This document shows, one piece after another, positions 9,529 through 18,994 of a stretch of DNA of 64,000 bases. Source of the stretch: Parvularcula sp. GTDB lineage: Bacteria > Pseudomonadota > Alphaproteobacteria > Caulobacterales > Parvularculaceae. The notes under the pieces were generated by a model, which saw only the letters and a program-made list of their open reading frames with translations, made no database searches and was not told the origin of the DNA. Where the stretch lies: positions 42,435 through 106,434 of the forward strand of contig PAIP01000059.1 in the NCBI GenBank assembly GCA_002704915.1, written 5' to 3'. Numbering within the stretch: position 1 is the first letter of the stretch; each line of letters opens with the position of its first letter. Made by a program: the position numbers and the translations under genes.

Positions 9529-10431
9529 ATGCGTTTTGGATCAATGAGTTGGGCAATGGCGGCGCTGGCCGCTGTGATGCTGTCGCCGGCTCTTGCGGAT
9601 GACGATGACGAGAACGCGCCCACGGCGCGGGAAATCGTCGAGAATGCGCCGGAAAGCGACTGGCGCGGCCTCGATCCTGAGAACACTTTATATATGGACC
9701 TGCCTGCGGGGACCGTGGTCATTGAGCTGCGCCCCGATTTTGCGCCGGGTCATGTGGAGCGCATCAAGACGCTGACCCGCCAGGGTTTTTATGACGGCCT
9801 CGCTTTCCATCGCGTGATCGAGGGCTTCATGGCCCAAGGCGGCGATCCGAAAGGGGATGGCACCGGCGGGTCCGATCTGCCCGACCTTGAAGCGGAATTC
9901 ACCCGCGACAGCACGGAAGTCGAAGGCTTCCGGGAGATCGGCCGCGATCGCATGGCGCCGCGGCTCGGCTATGTGGACGGCATGCCGACGGCGGCGGAGC
10001 CGGAGGGCCTGCGCGCCTTTCTGACCAATGGCCATGTGGATGTCTGGCCGGTGCATTGCCCCGGCGTCATGTCCATGGCGCGCGCCACGGACCCCGACAG
10101 CGCCAACAGCCAGTTCTTTTTGATGATCGGCGACAGCCGCCAGAATCTGGACCAGCGCTACACCGCCTGGGGCTGGATCGTCGATGGATATGAAGCGACG
10201 CGGCGTATTGTGCGCGGCGAGCCGCCTTCGCGGCCGACGCCGATCATCCGTATGCGCATCGAAGCCGACATCCCTGAGGCCGAGCGCGAGGACATCAAGG
10301 TTCTGAAAACCGACAGCCAGACTTTCACCGAGTATCTGAAGGCGGACGGTCAGCTTTCTGACACCGGCTTCCTGAAAGATATCTGCGACATCAAAGTGCC
10401 TGTGAAGGCGGAAGGAGACCTCGAACTATGA
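9529..10431 (+). CDS. Exported cyclophilin-type peptidyl-prolyl isomerase
   Basis: Signal peptide; GFYDGLAFHRVIEGFMAQGGDPKGDGTGGSDLPDLEAEF...SANSQFFLMIG. Confidence 0.9.
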   Translation: MRFGSMSWAMAALAAVMLSPALADDDDENAPTAREIVENAPESDWRGLDPENTLYMDLPAGTVVIELRPDFAPGHVERIKTLTRQGFYDGLAFHRVIEGFMAQGGDPKGDGTGGSDLPDLEAEFTRDSTEVEGFREIGRDRMAPRLGYVDGMPTAAEPEGLRAFLTNGHVDVWPVHCPGVMSMARATDPDSANSQFFLMIGDSRQNLDQRYTAWGWIVDGYEATRRIVRGEPPSRPTPIIRMRIEADIPEAEREDIKVLKTDSQTFTEYLKADGQLSDTGFLKDICDIKVPVKAEGDLEL

Positions 10432-10877
10432 GCGATAAACTCATTCTCACCCTCGATACAGGCGACGTCGTTATCGAAACATTTCCGGACAAGGCGCCGG
10501 GTCATGTGGAGCGCATCAAGGAGCTTGCCGACGAAGGCTTTTATGACGGCATCCCCTTGCACCGCGTGATTGACGGGTTCATGGCGCAGATGGGCTGTCC
10601 TCGCGGCGACGGCACGGGCGGATCGAAAAAGCCCGACCTCAAGGCCGAGTTCAACGATGTCAGCCACCAGCGCGGCGTCTGCTCCATGGCCCGCGCCCAG
10701 GATCCGAACAGCGCCAACAGCCAGTTTTTCATCGTTTTCGACGACGCCTCTTTCCTCGACGGCCAGTACACCGCCTGGGGCAAGGTCGTTGAAGGCATGG
10801 AGCATGTGGACGAAGCGAACCGCGGCGAGCCGCCCGCAAACCCGACCAAGATCGTGAAATTCCGTACCGCGGCTTAA
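10428..10877 (+). CDS. ppiB: Cytoplasmic cyclophilin-type peptidyl-prolyl isomerase
   Basis: GFYDGIPLHRVIDGFMAQMGCPRGDGTGGSKKPDLKAEF...SMARAQDPNSANSQFFIVFD. Confidence 0.92.
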   Translation: MSDKLILTLDTGDVVIETFPDKAPGHVERIKELADEGFYDGIPLHRVIDGFMAQMGCPRGDGTGGSKKPDLKAEFNDVSHQRGVCSMARAQDPNSANSQFFIVFDDASFLDGQYTAWGKVVEGMEHVDEANRGEPPANPTKIVKFRTAA

Positions 10878-10911
10878 GGAAACGGCAAGGAAATTTTCAC
10901 CTGCAACTGGC

Positions 10912-10940
10912 AAAAGGGCGCGAATCCATCGCGCCTTTTT
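10912..10940 (+). terminator. Rho-independent terminator
   Basis: GGCGCG-AATCCAT-CGCGCC followed by TTTTT. Confidence 0.75.
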
Positions 10941-10969
10941 CTTTGTTTATGTGAGCGACGCAAGCCCCC

Positions 10970-12190
10970 GTGACCCACAAGCCCAACATCGCCTATCTCA
11001 TGAACACCTATCCGCTGACGTCGACGACGTTCATCCGGCGGGAGATCGAGGCTCATGAGCGGCGGGGGTTGCGGGTCACGCGTTACGCGTTGCGGGGCCG
11101 GGACGGCGAACTTGTCGACCCGCTCGACATCGCGGAGATCGACCGCACCCATTACATTCTATCGGGCAATGCCGGCGGTCTTGTCAAAGCATTCTTCCGT
11201 GAGCTGATGACTAACATGGGAGGGTTGCTCAAGGCGCTCGGTCCCTGGCGGTCGCTGCTGAAACAAGCCCGGGGCGGGGTCATCCGGCATGTCGCCTATC
11301 TGATGGAGGCGTGTTATTTCCGCCAGCGCGCCGCGGCCGATCATATCGACCATGTTCATGTGCATTTCCTGACCAATTCGACGGCCGTCGCCATGCTTGC
11401 GCGGATCATGGGCGGGCCCACCTACAGCGCGACGGTCCATGGCCCCGATGAACTGGTGGATGCGCCGTTGCTCGATTTTCCCGCGAAGATCGAACACGCC
11501 TCTTTCATCGCGGCGATCACGCATTTCTGCAAATCGCAGCTCATCCGCTTTTCTTCGATTCAGGCGGCGGACAAGATCAAGATCATTCATTGCGGCCTCG
11601 ATCTCTCCGGATTTGAGGCGACGCCGCCGCCGGACAATCAAACGCTTGTCTGCGTCGGGCGCCTGTGCCCGCAAAAGGGACAGGCGCAATTGCCAGCCGC
11701 CGTCGCGGCGCTGAAAGACGAATTTCCGGATATGAAGCTCGTCCTGATAGGCGACGGCGAAAGCCGCGCGGTGATCGAGGCGGAGATCGCCCGGCTCGGC
11801 GTCGGCGACCGGATTGAGATCACCGGCTGGATGGAGAACGCAAAAGTCCGCGAAGTCGTGAAGAACGCCCGCGCCTTCCTGTTGCCGAGTTACGCCGAAG
11901 GCCTGCCCGTCGTCATTATGGAGGCGCTGGCGCTTGGCCGTCCCGTGATCTCAACCTATATCGCCGGCATTCCTGAACTCGTGGACGAAGGCTGCGGCTG
12001 GATCATCCCGGCCGGCGACGGCGAGGCCTTGGTCCGTGTCATGCGCGAGGCGCTGACCGCGTCGCCTGAAAACCTCCGCGATCTCGGCGCCGAGGGCCGT
12101 CGCCGTATCGAAGACCGGCATGATGTGGACAAGGAAGCGGAAAAGCTTGGGGCGCTGTTTGAAGATGTCGTGAAGCGCCGGAAGCTTTAA
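10970..12190 (+). CDS. Group 1 (GT4-type) glycosyltransferase, GTG start
   Basis: VCVGRLCPQKGQAQLPAAVAAL...LVLIGDGESRAVIEAEIARLGVGDRIEITGWMENAKVREVVKNARAFLLPSYAEGLPVVIMEALALGRPVI. Confidence 0.9.
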   Translation: MTHKPNIAYLMNTYPLTSTTFIRREIEAHERRGLRVTRYALRGRDGELVDPLDIAEIDRTHYILSGNAGGLVKAFFRELMTNMGGLLKALGPWRSLLKQARGGVIRHVAYLMEACYFRQRAAADHIDHVHVHFLTNSTAVAMLARIMGGPTYSATVHGPDELVDAPLLDFPAKIEHASFIAAITHFCKSQLIRFSSIQAADKIKIIHCGLDLSGFEATPPPDNQTLVCVGRLCPQKGQAQLPAAVAALKDEFPDMKLVLIGDGESRAVIEAEIARLGVGDRIEITGWMENAKVREVVKNARAFLLPSYAEGLPVVIMEALALGRPVISTYIAGIPELVDEGCGWIIPAGDGEALVRVMREALTASPENLRDLGAEGRRRIEDRHDVDKEAEKLGALFEDVVKRRKL

Positions 12191-12210
12191 CAATAAGTGC
12201 TGCTTGGCGT

Positions 12211-12350
12211 CTTCTCTTCCCCCGTTTACGGGGGAAGTCCCCGCGAAGCGGGGGATGGGGGCGTGCCCAAAAAGAGCAAAAATTCTTTGCCGGCTTCGCC
12301 CCCCTCCGTCCCTTCGGGACACCTCCCCCGCAAGCGGGGGAGGAGAACGT
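12211..12350. repeat. Intergenic palindromic repeat cluster / large inverted repeat
   Basis: TTCCCCCG-TTTA-CGGGGGAA, CCCCGC-GAA-GCGGGG, GTCCC-TTC-GGGAC, CCTCCCCCGC-AA-GCGGGGGAGG; left and right halves are diverged inverted copies around an A-rich spacer. Confidence 0.75.
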
Positions 12351-12463
12351 CTGAGTCATTTGAAAAACCCGCACCCCAAAAACGCGAAAAATACCTCAAA
12401 AATGGTGAATTCTTACGTTTTTCCCAATGTTGGTGAAGAGTTATCCACCACCCTTAGCCCTGC

Positions 12464-12561
12464 TTTATGATCCCTCCATCGCGCTTGCCCACGCGTCCAG
12501 CGTGGGGTTCAGGAATGGCCAGCCGTGGTGAGGCGCGAGAGGAAGGAGACCGGAGCATAAA
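12464..12561. other. Candidate structured RNA or hairpin-rich element, identity unknown
   Basis: Nested complementarity TTTATG/CATAAA, CTCC/GGAG, TCGCGC/GCGCGA around CCCACGC-GTCCA-GCGTGGG. Confidence 0.3.
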
Positions 12562-12624
12562 ATGTCAAATGGCGCCACATTCGTCTGTAGCCCAATAAAT
12601 CCGCGGGCGAAAACGGGCGGCGCG

Positions 12625-14079
12625 CTATTTTCCAAGCCCGCCGAAAAGCCCGTATTTGACGTTGATGTAATCCTCGAGCCCGTATTTGGAGCCTTCGCGG
12701 CCGACGCCCGAATCCTTGACGCCGCCAAAGGGCGCAACCGGCGTCGAGAGAATGCCCTCATTGATCGCGACCATGCCGTATTCGAGCCCTTCCATGACGC
12801 GCCATGCACGGCCGATATCCCTGGTGTAGAAATAGGAAGCGAGACCGAACTCGGTGTCGTTGGCCATTTCGATGGCTTCTTCTTCGGTGTCGAATTTAAA
12901 GAGCGGCGCGACTGGCCCGAATGTTTCCTCGCTCGATATTTTCATGTCCGGCGTTACGCCGGTCAGCACCGTCGGTTCGAAGAACGTGCCGCCAAGTTCA
13001 TGGCGGTCGCCGCCCACAGCGACTTTCGCGCCTTTGGAGACTGCGTCGCCGATATGGTCCTCGACTTTCTCGACCGCCTTTTCTTCGATGAGCGGGCCCT
13101 GTTCGACGCCGTCTTTAAGGCCGTCCCCGACTTTCAGTTCGGAAACGCGTTTGGCGAATTTGTCGGCGAATGCGTCATAGACGCCCGCCTGCACCAGAAT
13201 GCGGTTGGCGCAGACGCAAGTTTGCCCCGCATTGCGGAACTTGCAGGCGATGGCGCCCTCGACCGCGCTGTCGAGATCGGCGTCGTCGAAAATGATCAGC
13301 GGCGCATTGCCGCCAAGCTCCATGGAGACGCGCTTCATATTGCCCATGGCTTTGGCGGCGAGTTGCTTGCCGACGCCGGTGGAGCCGGTGAAGGTGATCT
13401 TCGCGACCGCGGGGTTTTCGCAGAATTCCTCGCCGATGGGCGCGGCCTCGCCGGTGATAACGGAAAAGACGCCTTTGGGCAGCCCGATCTCGTCCGCGAT
13501 GACGCCGAGCGCCAGCGCCGAATAGGGCGTCTGCGAGGCCGGCTTGCAGATGATGGGGCAGCCCGCGGCGAGCGCCGCGGCGGCCTTGCGCGCGATCATG
13601 GCGGTCGGGAAATTCCACGGGGTGATGGAACAGACGACGCCCACCGGCTCTTTCGTCACCACAATGCGCTTGTCGGCCCAGGGAGAGGGGATGACGTCGC
13701 CGTAAACGCGCGACGCTTCCTCGGCGAACCATTTGAAGAAGCCGGCGCCATAGGCGATTTCGCCTTTTGCTTCGGCGAGCGGCTTGCCCTGTTCCAAGGT
13801 CAGAAGCTCGCCGAGCGCCTGTTGGTTGTCCATCAACGCTTCGTAAAAGCCGCGGCAGAGCTTTCCGCGCTCATCGGCGGTCTTGGCGCGCCATTCCGGA
13901 AAGGCTTTCGCCGCGGCGGCGATCGCCTCTTTCGCCTCGTCGCGGCCGAAATCGGGGACATGGCCGATGGTCTCGCCATTAGCCGGATTCGTCACCGCAA
14001 TGGTTTTGTCGCCGCTGCGCCACTCGCCGGCGATGTAACAGTCTTCACGAAAAAATTTTTGACGGTCAGCCTGGCTCAT
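12625..14079 (-). CDS. gabD: NAD(P)-dependent succinate-semialdehyde dehydrogenase
   Basis: VCSITPWNFPTAMIARKAAAALAAGCPIICKPASQTPYSALAL; FTGSTGVGKQL; SMELGGNAPLIIFDDADLD; NAGQTCVCANR. Confidence 0.93.
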   Translation of the reverse strand: MSQADRQKFFREDCYIAGEWRSGDKTIAVTNPANGETIGHVPDFGRDEAKEAIAAAAKAFPEWRAKTADERGKLCRGFYEALMDNQQALGELLTLEQGKPLAEAKGEIAYGAGFFKWFAEEASRVYGDVIPSPWADKRIVVTKEPVGVVCSITPWNFPTAMIARKAAAALAAGCPIICKPASQTPYSALALGVIADEIGLPKGVFSVITGEAAPIGEEFCENPAVAKITFTGSTGVGKQLAAKAMGNMKRVSMELGGNAPLIIFDDADLDSAVEGAIACKFRNAGQTCVCANRILVQAGVYDAFADKFAKRVSELKVGDGLKDGVEQGPLIEEKAVEKVEDHIGDAVSKGAKVAVGGDRHELGGTFFEPTVLTGVTPDMKISSEETFGPVAPLFKFDTEEEAIEMANDTEFGLASYFYTRDIGRAWRVMEGLEYGMVAINEGILSTPVAPFGGVKDSGVGREGSKYGLEDYINVKYGLFGGLGK

Positions 14080-14198
14080 ATGGGACGCTCCTTCCGGTTT
14101 GGGGGCAAGGCTTATCACTGCAGCAGGGTTTTGCAATCGGCTTGCGCTGCGGCCATGATGCCTTCCAGAACAGGACGTTAGCGGCGAGGAATGGTTCC

Positions 14199-14969
14199 AT
14201 GACGGTGAAATATGAAACCCCGAAAGAGGGCGTTGCGCTTATTACGCTGAACCGGCCGGACAAGCTCAATTCGTTTAACCGGGAGTTGCGGGCGGATCTG
14301 ACGCAGGCGCTGGCGAAGGCTTCAGCCGACGATGCGGTGCGCGCAGTCGTGGTGACGGGGGAAGGCCGCGCTTTCTGCGCCGGCGCGGATGTCTCCGCCG
14401 TCGACGAAATGGCGAATGTGGAAGATGTTCTGAATACGGAATATGCGGGCTTTCTGAATATCCTGCAGTCCATGCCGAAGCCGGTGATTGCGGCGATCAA
14501 CGGACCCGCCGCCGGCATCGGCATGACCCTGGCCCTCACCTGCGATTTGCGGGTGATGGGCGAGGGCGCCTATCTCATGAGCGCGTTCGCCAATATCGGA
14601 CTTGTGCCCGATGGCGGGCTCTCGTTTTTGCTGACGCGCGAGATCGGTTACGCCCGCGCCTATCAGCTCGCCATTGAGGCGGAGAAGATCGACGCGAAAC
14701 GCGCGCTCGACTGGGGGCTCGTTAATCGCGTTGTCGCCGACGGGGATGTTTTGACCAATGCGCTCGACTGGGCCGCGTCGCTGACCGAACGCGCGCCGGT
14801 CGCCATGGCGTTCACCAAGCGCGCCTTCCGCGCGGCGGCGCAGGACGGGCTGAAGACCGCCATGGCCTATGAGGCGATGCTGCAGCGTCAGGCGATCACG
14901 ACCGAGGACTGCGCCGAAGGCGTCGCGGCGCTGTTCCAGAAACGCAAGCCCCAATTCAAAGGACGATAA
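14199..14969 (+). CDS. Enoyl-CoA hydratase/isomerase family protein
   Basis: VALITLNRPDKLNSFN; GRAFCAGADVSAVDEM; AAINGPAAGIGMTLALTCDLRVM. Confidence 0.92.
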   Translation: MTVKYETPKEGVALITLNRPDKLNSFNRELRADLTQALAKASADDAVRAVVVTGEGRAFCAGADVSAVDEMANVEDVLNTEYAGFLNILQSMPKPVIAAINGPAAGIGMTLALTCDLRVMGEGAYLMSAFANIGLVPDGGLSFLLTREIGYARAYQLAIEAEKIDAKRALDWGLVNRVVADGDVLTNALDWAASLTERAPVAMAFTKRAFRAAAQDGLKTAMAYEAMLQRQAITTEDCAEGVAALFQKRKPQFKGR

Positions 14970-14981
14970 GGTCAAGGGACG

Positions 14982-15797
14982 CTAGGAGAAATAGGGCAGG
15001 TTGAGGCCATGGGCGATCATGGCGGCGCCGCCGGCAGCGGCGAGGGCGGGCCCGAACGGAATGGGCGTCTCCCGGCCGATATGGGCGCCGCGCAGCGCCG
15101 CGAGCCCCACGCCGATCAGCGCCATGATGGCGGCGAGGAAAACCACCGGCGGTAGAACCGGCCAGCCGAACCAGGCCCCGATGGCGCCAAGCAGCTTGGC
15201 GTCGCCCTGGCCCAGCCCCTCGATCCCGCGCAGGCGCAGGAAAATCATGTCGACGAGCCGGAAGGCCCCATAGCCGACGATCGCGCCGAGGATCGCTGCG
15301 CCAGGCGCGGCATTGAAAAGGTCGAGAGCGTTGGCCACGACGCCCAGGACCATGAGCGAAAGGGTCAGGACATCGGGCAGATAGCCGGTTTCCGCGTCGA
15401 TAGCGCCCAGTGCGATGAGATAGAGAAAAAAGACAAAAGCGCCCGCCCCCTCAAGGCTCAGCCCGAACAAGGCGAGTGCGATGATCCCGGCGGCCGCGCC
15501 GGCGACCTCCACCAGCGGATAGCGAAGGGAGATTGGCGCGCTGCAATCGGCGCACTTCCCGCCAAGCATGGCGTATCCCGCCAGCGGAATAAGATGGAGG
15601 CTGCGAATCGGCTTGCGGCATGACGGACAATAAGAGCGGGGCGACGCCAGATTTCCGCGCTTTTCTCCATCCACCAGCTTCCACAATACAGGGCCGCGAT
15701 AAATGACGACGTTGAGAAAGCTTCCCAGAACGGCGCCGAGCGCGGCGGCTGTGACGAAAAAGACCCAGTGAGGCGTCATCGCGCCGGCGCTGTCCAT
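14982..15797 (-). CDS. gspO: Prepilin peptidase, type II secretion
   Basis: GSFLNVVIYR; two CxxC pairs (CPSCRKPI, CADCSAPI); GAIDAETGYLPD and GQGDAKLLGAIGAWFGW aspartate motifs. Confidence 0.92.
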   Translation of the reverse strand: MDSAGAMTPHWVFFVTAAALGAVLGSFLNVVIYRGPVLWKLVDGEKRGNLASPRSYCPSCRKPIRSLHLIPLAGYAMLGGKCADCSAPISLRYPLVEVAGAAAGIIALALFGLSLEGAGAFVFFLYLIALGAIDAETGYLPDVLTLSLMVLGVVANALDLFNAAPGAAILGAIVGYGAFRLVDMIFLRLRGIEGLGQGDAKLLGAIGAWFGWPVLPPVVFLAAIMALIGVGLAALRGAHIGRETPIPFGPALAAAGGAAMIAHGLNLPYFS

Positions 15798-15923
15798 GGC
15801 AATTTCCTGATTCGTGAATAAGGCATTGTTAACCTGCCTCGACTGCGCCGTGAAACTGGCCGAATTTTAGGCTCCCGGCAATCACATGACTTGAAAACGC
15901 TTTTTCTAAACAGGCGCATTTTA

Positions 15924-16002
15924 TGCGCATGGTAAATGTGCGCGGAGTGCGCATTTCTTTTTGCCGCACGTGGTGCGCATACGGATGAAATGCCTGTGCG
16001 CA
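15924..16002. promoter_or_regulatory. Cluster of four evenly spaced TGCGCA palindromes
   Basis: TGCGCA at 15924, 15948, 15974 and 15997 (spacings 24, 26, 23 bp), plus a TGCGCG at 15939. Confidence 0.4.
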
Positions 16003-16126
16003 ATTGTCATCAATCTGAAACAAACGTGTCACTCGCCTGTCAAACGTCTGCTCTATCGGCACGGAGCAACGACGCGTGGGGCGTCGTCCTTTGTGCGTGA
16101 AACCTTTTCCTCCGGGGGTCTCTTCA

Positions 16127-18979
16127 ATGAGCCAAATCTCGAAATTCAAATCTATTCTTCTTGCGGGCGCCGCGCTGACAGTTGCAGCCTGTACGCAAGG
16201 CAGCGACATCGAATCGCCGGGCGTCACAAATCCCGGCACGCCCCCGACGGGCGGCGGCGGCGGTGGAGGCGGTGGAACCGTTTCCGGCGACACCTGTCCT
16301 TCCGGCTTCGCCGCCGGCGCGAATGTGGATCGCGCTTCCGGCCCCGATCAGGTTGTCTGCGACATCGCCGGCACCTATCTCGCAAATATTGCGCTTCCCT
16401 ATAAAGACGATGACGGCGACGGCGTGCCGGTTGCGTATCGCATTGCCGGCCGCGTCAATATCGGCGAGGACATCGGCGCAGACGGTTCGGCGGGCAATCC
16501 GGCGGTGCTCACCATTCAGCCGGGCGTCACCCTTTTCGGCGAGTCCGGCAGCGACTTCATGGTCGTCAACCGCGGTTCGCGTATTGAAGCCGACGGCACG
16601 GCAGATGCGCCCATCGTTTTCACCAGCCGCGCTGACCTTGAAGGCACGCAGTCCGATCCGGACAACGCCATCGGCGAGTGGGGCGGTCTTGTGATCCTCG
16701 GCCGCGCGCCGATCAACCGCTGCGAAGGCGGCGGCACGCCGGGCATGGCGGACTGCGAAAACTTCATCGAAGGCGTGACCGCGCCGGAAGCGCAATATGG
16801 CGGCGGCGTCGCAACGGACAATTCGGGCACGCTGCGCTATGTGCGCGTTCAATATGCGGGCTTCCCGCTGTCCTCGGGCAATGAGCTGAACGGCATCTCC
16901 TTCGGCGGCGTCGGCAGCGACACGGTCGTCGACTATGTGCAGGTTCACAACAACTCCGACGACGGCATCGAGATGTTCGGCGGCACGGTGAATCTGAAGC
17001 ACATCGTCCTCACAGGCAATGACGACGACTCCCTCGACACCGACAATGGCTGGAACGGCAAAGTGCAGTTCCTCGTCGTCAGCCAGATCGACGGCCGCGG
17101 CGACAATGGCTTCGAAATGTCATCCGCAGGCACGACCGTGTCGCCGGCGACGAACCCGACAATCGCGAACTTCACCATTGTCGGGTCGACAAAAGCCGCC
17201 GATGCGGGCAACGCCATTCGTCTGAACTCCGGCCATATCGGCCGCTTCCTCAACGGCGTCGTGCAGGATCAGGACGAGTGCTTCCGCTGGCAGGACGCCG
17301 GCAATGACAACGCCACCTATGACGGCATCGGCGTCGATCCGACCTTCAATTCCGTTCTCTTCGATTGCGGAACCGGCGGTCTGACCATCGACGATCCGGA
17401 AACGCCGGCCGCCGTTGCTTCGGTTGCGGCTGACGCCAACAACTCGGAAGACACAAGCTCCATCACCGGGAACTTCCAGGCCGGCGCCAAAGAGCTGCCG
17501 CCCATGGCGACGCCTTTTGCGGTTGAAACGCTCGATCCGTTCTTTGTGGAAGCCGATTATCTCGGCGCCTTCGGTCCGGAAGAAACGGAAACCAACAACT
17601 GGGCGACCGGCTGGACTTTTGGCCTGTTCGCCGATCCGGGCTGCCCGGACGGCACGTCCGATACGGGCAACACCATCAACGGCACGCGCGTTTGTCTCCT
17701 GACCGGCACGCTTGACGGAGATTCGGGCGCCTATACCGAGGTCAGCCTGACTCGCGGCAACTTCTTCGAAATCGACGGCCGCGTTGATGTGGGCGTCGAT
17801 ATCGGCAATGACGGCCTCGAGCCGGATGGCGAGTCGATCGTGCTCAATATCGAGCCGGGTGTTTCGATCTTCGGCAACTCCGGCTCCGACTTCCTGGTCG
17901 TCAATCGCGGTTCGCAGATCTTCGCGAACGGCACGCGTCAGAACCCGGTTGTCTTCACCTCTGAAGCGGACCTTCAGGATGCGGTTGACCCTTCCCTGCG
18001 TCTCGACTCCATTGGTGAGTGGGGTGGTCTTGTGATCCTCGGCCGTGCGCCGATCAATCGCTGCGAAGGCGGCGGCACGCCGGGCGCAGCGGATTGCGAG
18101 AACTTCATCGAAGGCGTGACCGCGCCGGAAGCCCAGTATGGCGGCGGGGTCGCAGGCGATAACTCCGGCATGCTGATGTATACGCTGGTCAAATTCGCCG
18201 GCTTCCCGCTCTCCTCGGGCAACGAGCTGAACGGCATCTCCTTCGGCGGCGTCGGCTCGGGCACCACGGTTGAGTATGTCCAGGTTCACAACAACTCCGA
18301 CGACGGCATCGAGATGTTCGGCGGCACGGTCGATCTGAAACACATCGTTCTGACCGGCAATGACGACGACTCGCTCGACACCGACAATGGCTGGAACGGC
18401 AACGCTCAGTTCGTGATCGTCAAACAGCGCGACGGCCGTGGCGACAACGGTTTCGAGATGTCGTCAGCCGGCACCGCGGTGTCGCCGGCGACCAATCCGA
18501 CGATCGCCAACTTCACGATCTTCGGCACGACCAAAATGACCGATCCGGGCAACGCCATCCGCATCAATAGCGGTCATATCGGACGGTTCATCAACGGCGT
18601 GATCACCGATGAGGATGAGTGCTTCCGCTGGCAGGATGCGGGCGACGGCAACGCCACCTATGACGGCCTCGGCGTCGATCCGACTTTCAACAATTCGCTG
18701 TTCGATTGCGGAACGGGCGGTCTGACCATCGACTCGCCGGAAACGCCGGCGGCGGTCGCCTCCATCGGCGCCGACGCGTCCAATACGACGGCCGTCGACG
18801 TCAACCTGATCGACGACTTCATCAATGATACGGCGGCGGCGGGGCGCACGGCCTTCACCGACCTCCCGACCAATGTCGATCCGTTCTTCGAAGACGTGTC
18901 CTATATCGGCGCCGTCGAAGATCAGAACGACGACTGGTGGGACGAGTGGAGCTGCGGTCTCGCTGCGGACGATTGCTAA
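16127..18979 (+). CDS. Large lipoprotein with internal tandem duplication, probable beta-helix surface protein
   Basis: Signal and lipobox FKSILLAGAALTVAAC; Gly9 linker; two copies of a block beginning GEWGGLVILGRAPINRCEGGGTPG..., about 447 aa apart. Confidence 0.8.
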   Translation: MSQISKFKSILLAGAALTVAACTQGSDIESPGVTNPGTPPTGGGGGGGGGTVSGDTCPSGFAAGANVDRASGPDQVVCDIAGTYLANIALPYKDDDGDGVPVAYRIAGRVNIGEDIGADGSAGNPAVLTIQPGVTLFGESGSDFMVVNRGSRIEADGTADAPIVFTSRADLEGTQSDPDNAIGEWGGLVILGRAPINRCEGGGTPGMADCENFIEGVTAPEAQYGGGVATDNSGTLRYVRVQYAGFPLSSGNELNGISFGGVGSDTVVDYVQVHNNSDDGIEMFGGTVNLKHIVLTGNDDDSLDTDNGWNGKVQFLVVSQIDGRGDNGFEMSSAGTTVSPATNPTIANFTIVGSTKAADAGNAIRLNSGHIGRFLNGVVQDQDECFRWQDAGNDNATYDGIGVDPTFNSVLFDCGTGGLTIDDPETPAAVASVAADANNSEDTSSITGNFQAGAKELPPMATPFAVETLDPFFVEADYLGAFGPEETETNNWATGWTFGLFADPGCPDGTSDTGNTINGTRVCLLTGTLDGDSGAYTEVSLTRGNFFEIDGRVDVGVDIGNDGLEPDGESIVLNIEPGVSIFGNSGSDFLVVNRGSQIFANGTRQNPVVFTSEADLQDAVDPSLRLDSIGEWGGLVILGRAPINRCEGGGTPGAADCENFIEGVTAPEAQYGGGVAGDNSGMLMYTLVKFAGFPLSSGNELNGISFGGVGSGTTVEYVQVHNNSDDGIEMFGGTVDLKHIVLTGNDDDSLDTDNGWNGNAQFVIVKQRDGRGDNGFEMSSAGTAVSPATNPTIANFTIFGTTKMTDPGNAIRINSGHIGRFINGVITDEDECFRWQDAGDGNATYDGLGVDPTFNNSLFDCGTGGLTIDSPETPAAVASIGADASNTTAVDVNLIDDFINDTAAAGRTAFTDLPTNVDPFFEDVSYIGAVEDQNDDWWDEWSCGLAADDC

Positions 18980-18994
18980 GGACGAGTGATAGTG

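Noticed and set aside
12441-12449. TTATCCACC, near DnaA-box
   Set aside because: Single near-match with no cluster, AT-rich region or dnaA/dnaN neighbours; not an origin.
12464-12561. SRP (4.5S) RNA gene
   Set aside because: Length and rod shape are suggestive, but the conserved GGTCCGGAAGGAAGCAGCC-type apical domain is absent.
16250-16278. Poly-Gly tract as a phase-variable repeat
   Set aside because: Mixed GGC/GGT/GGA codons and in-frame triplets, so slippage would be limited and would not shift frame.
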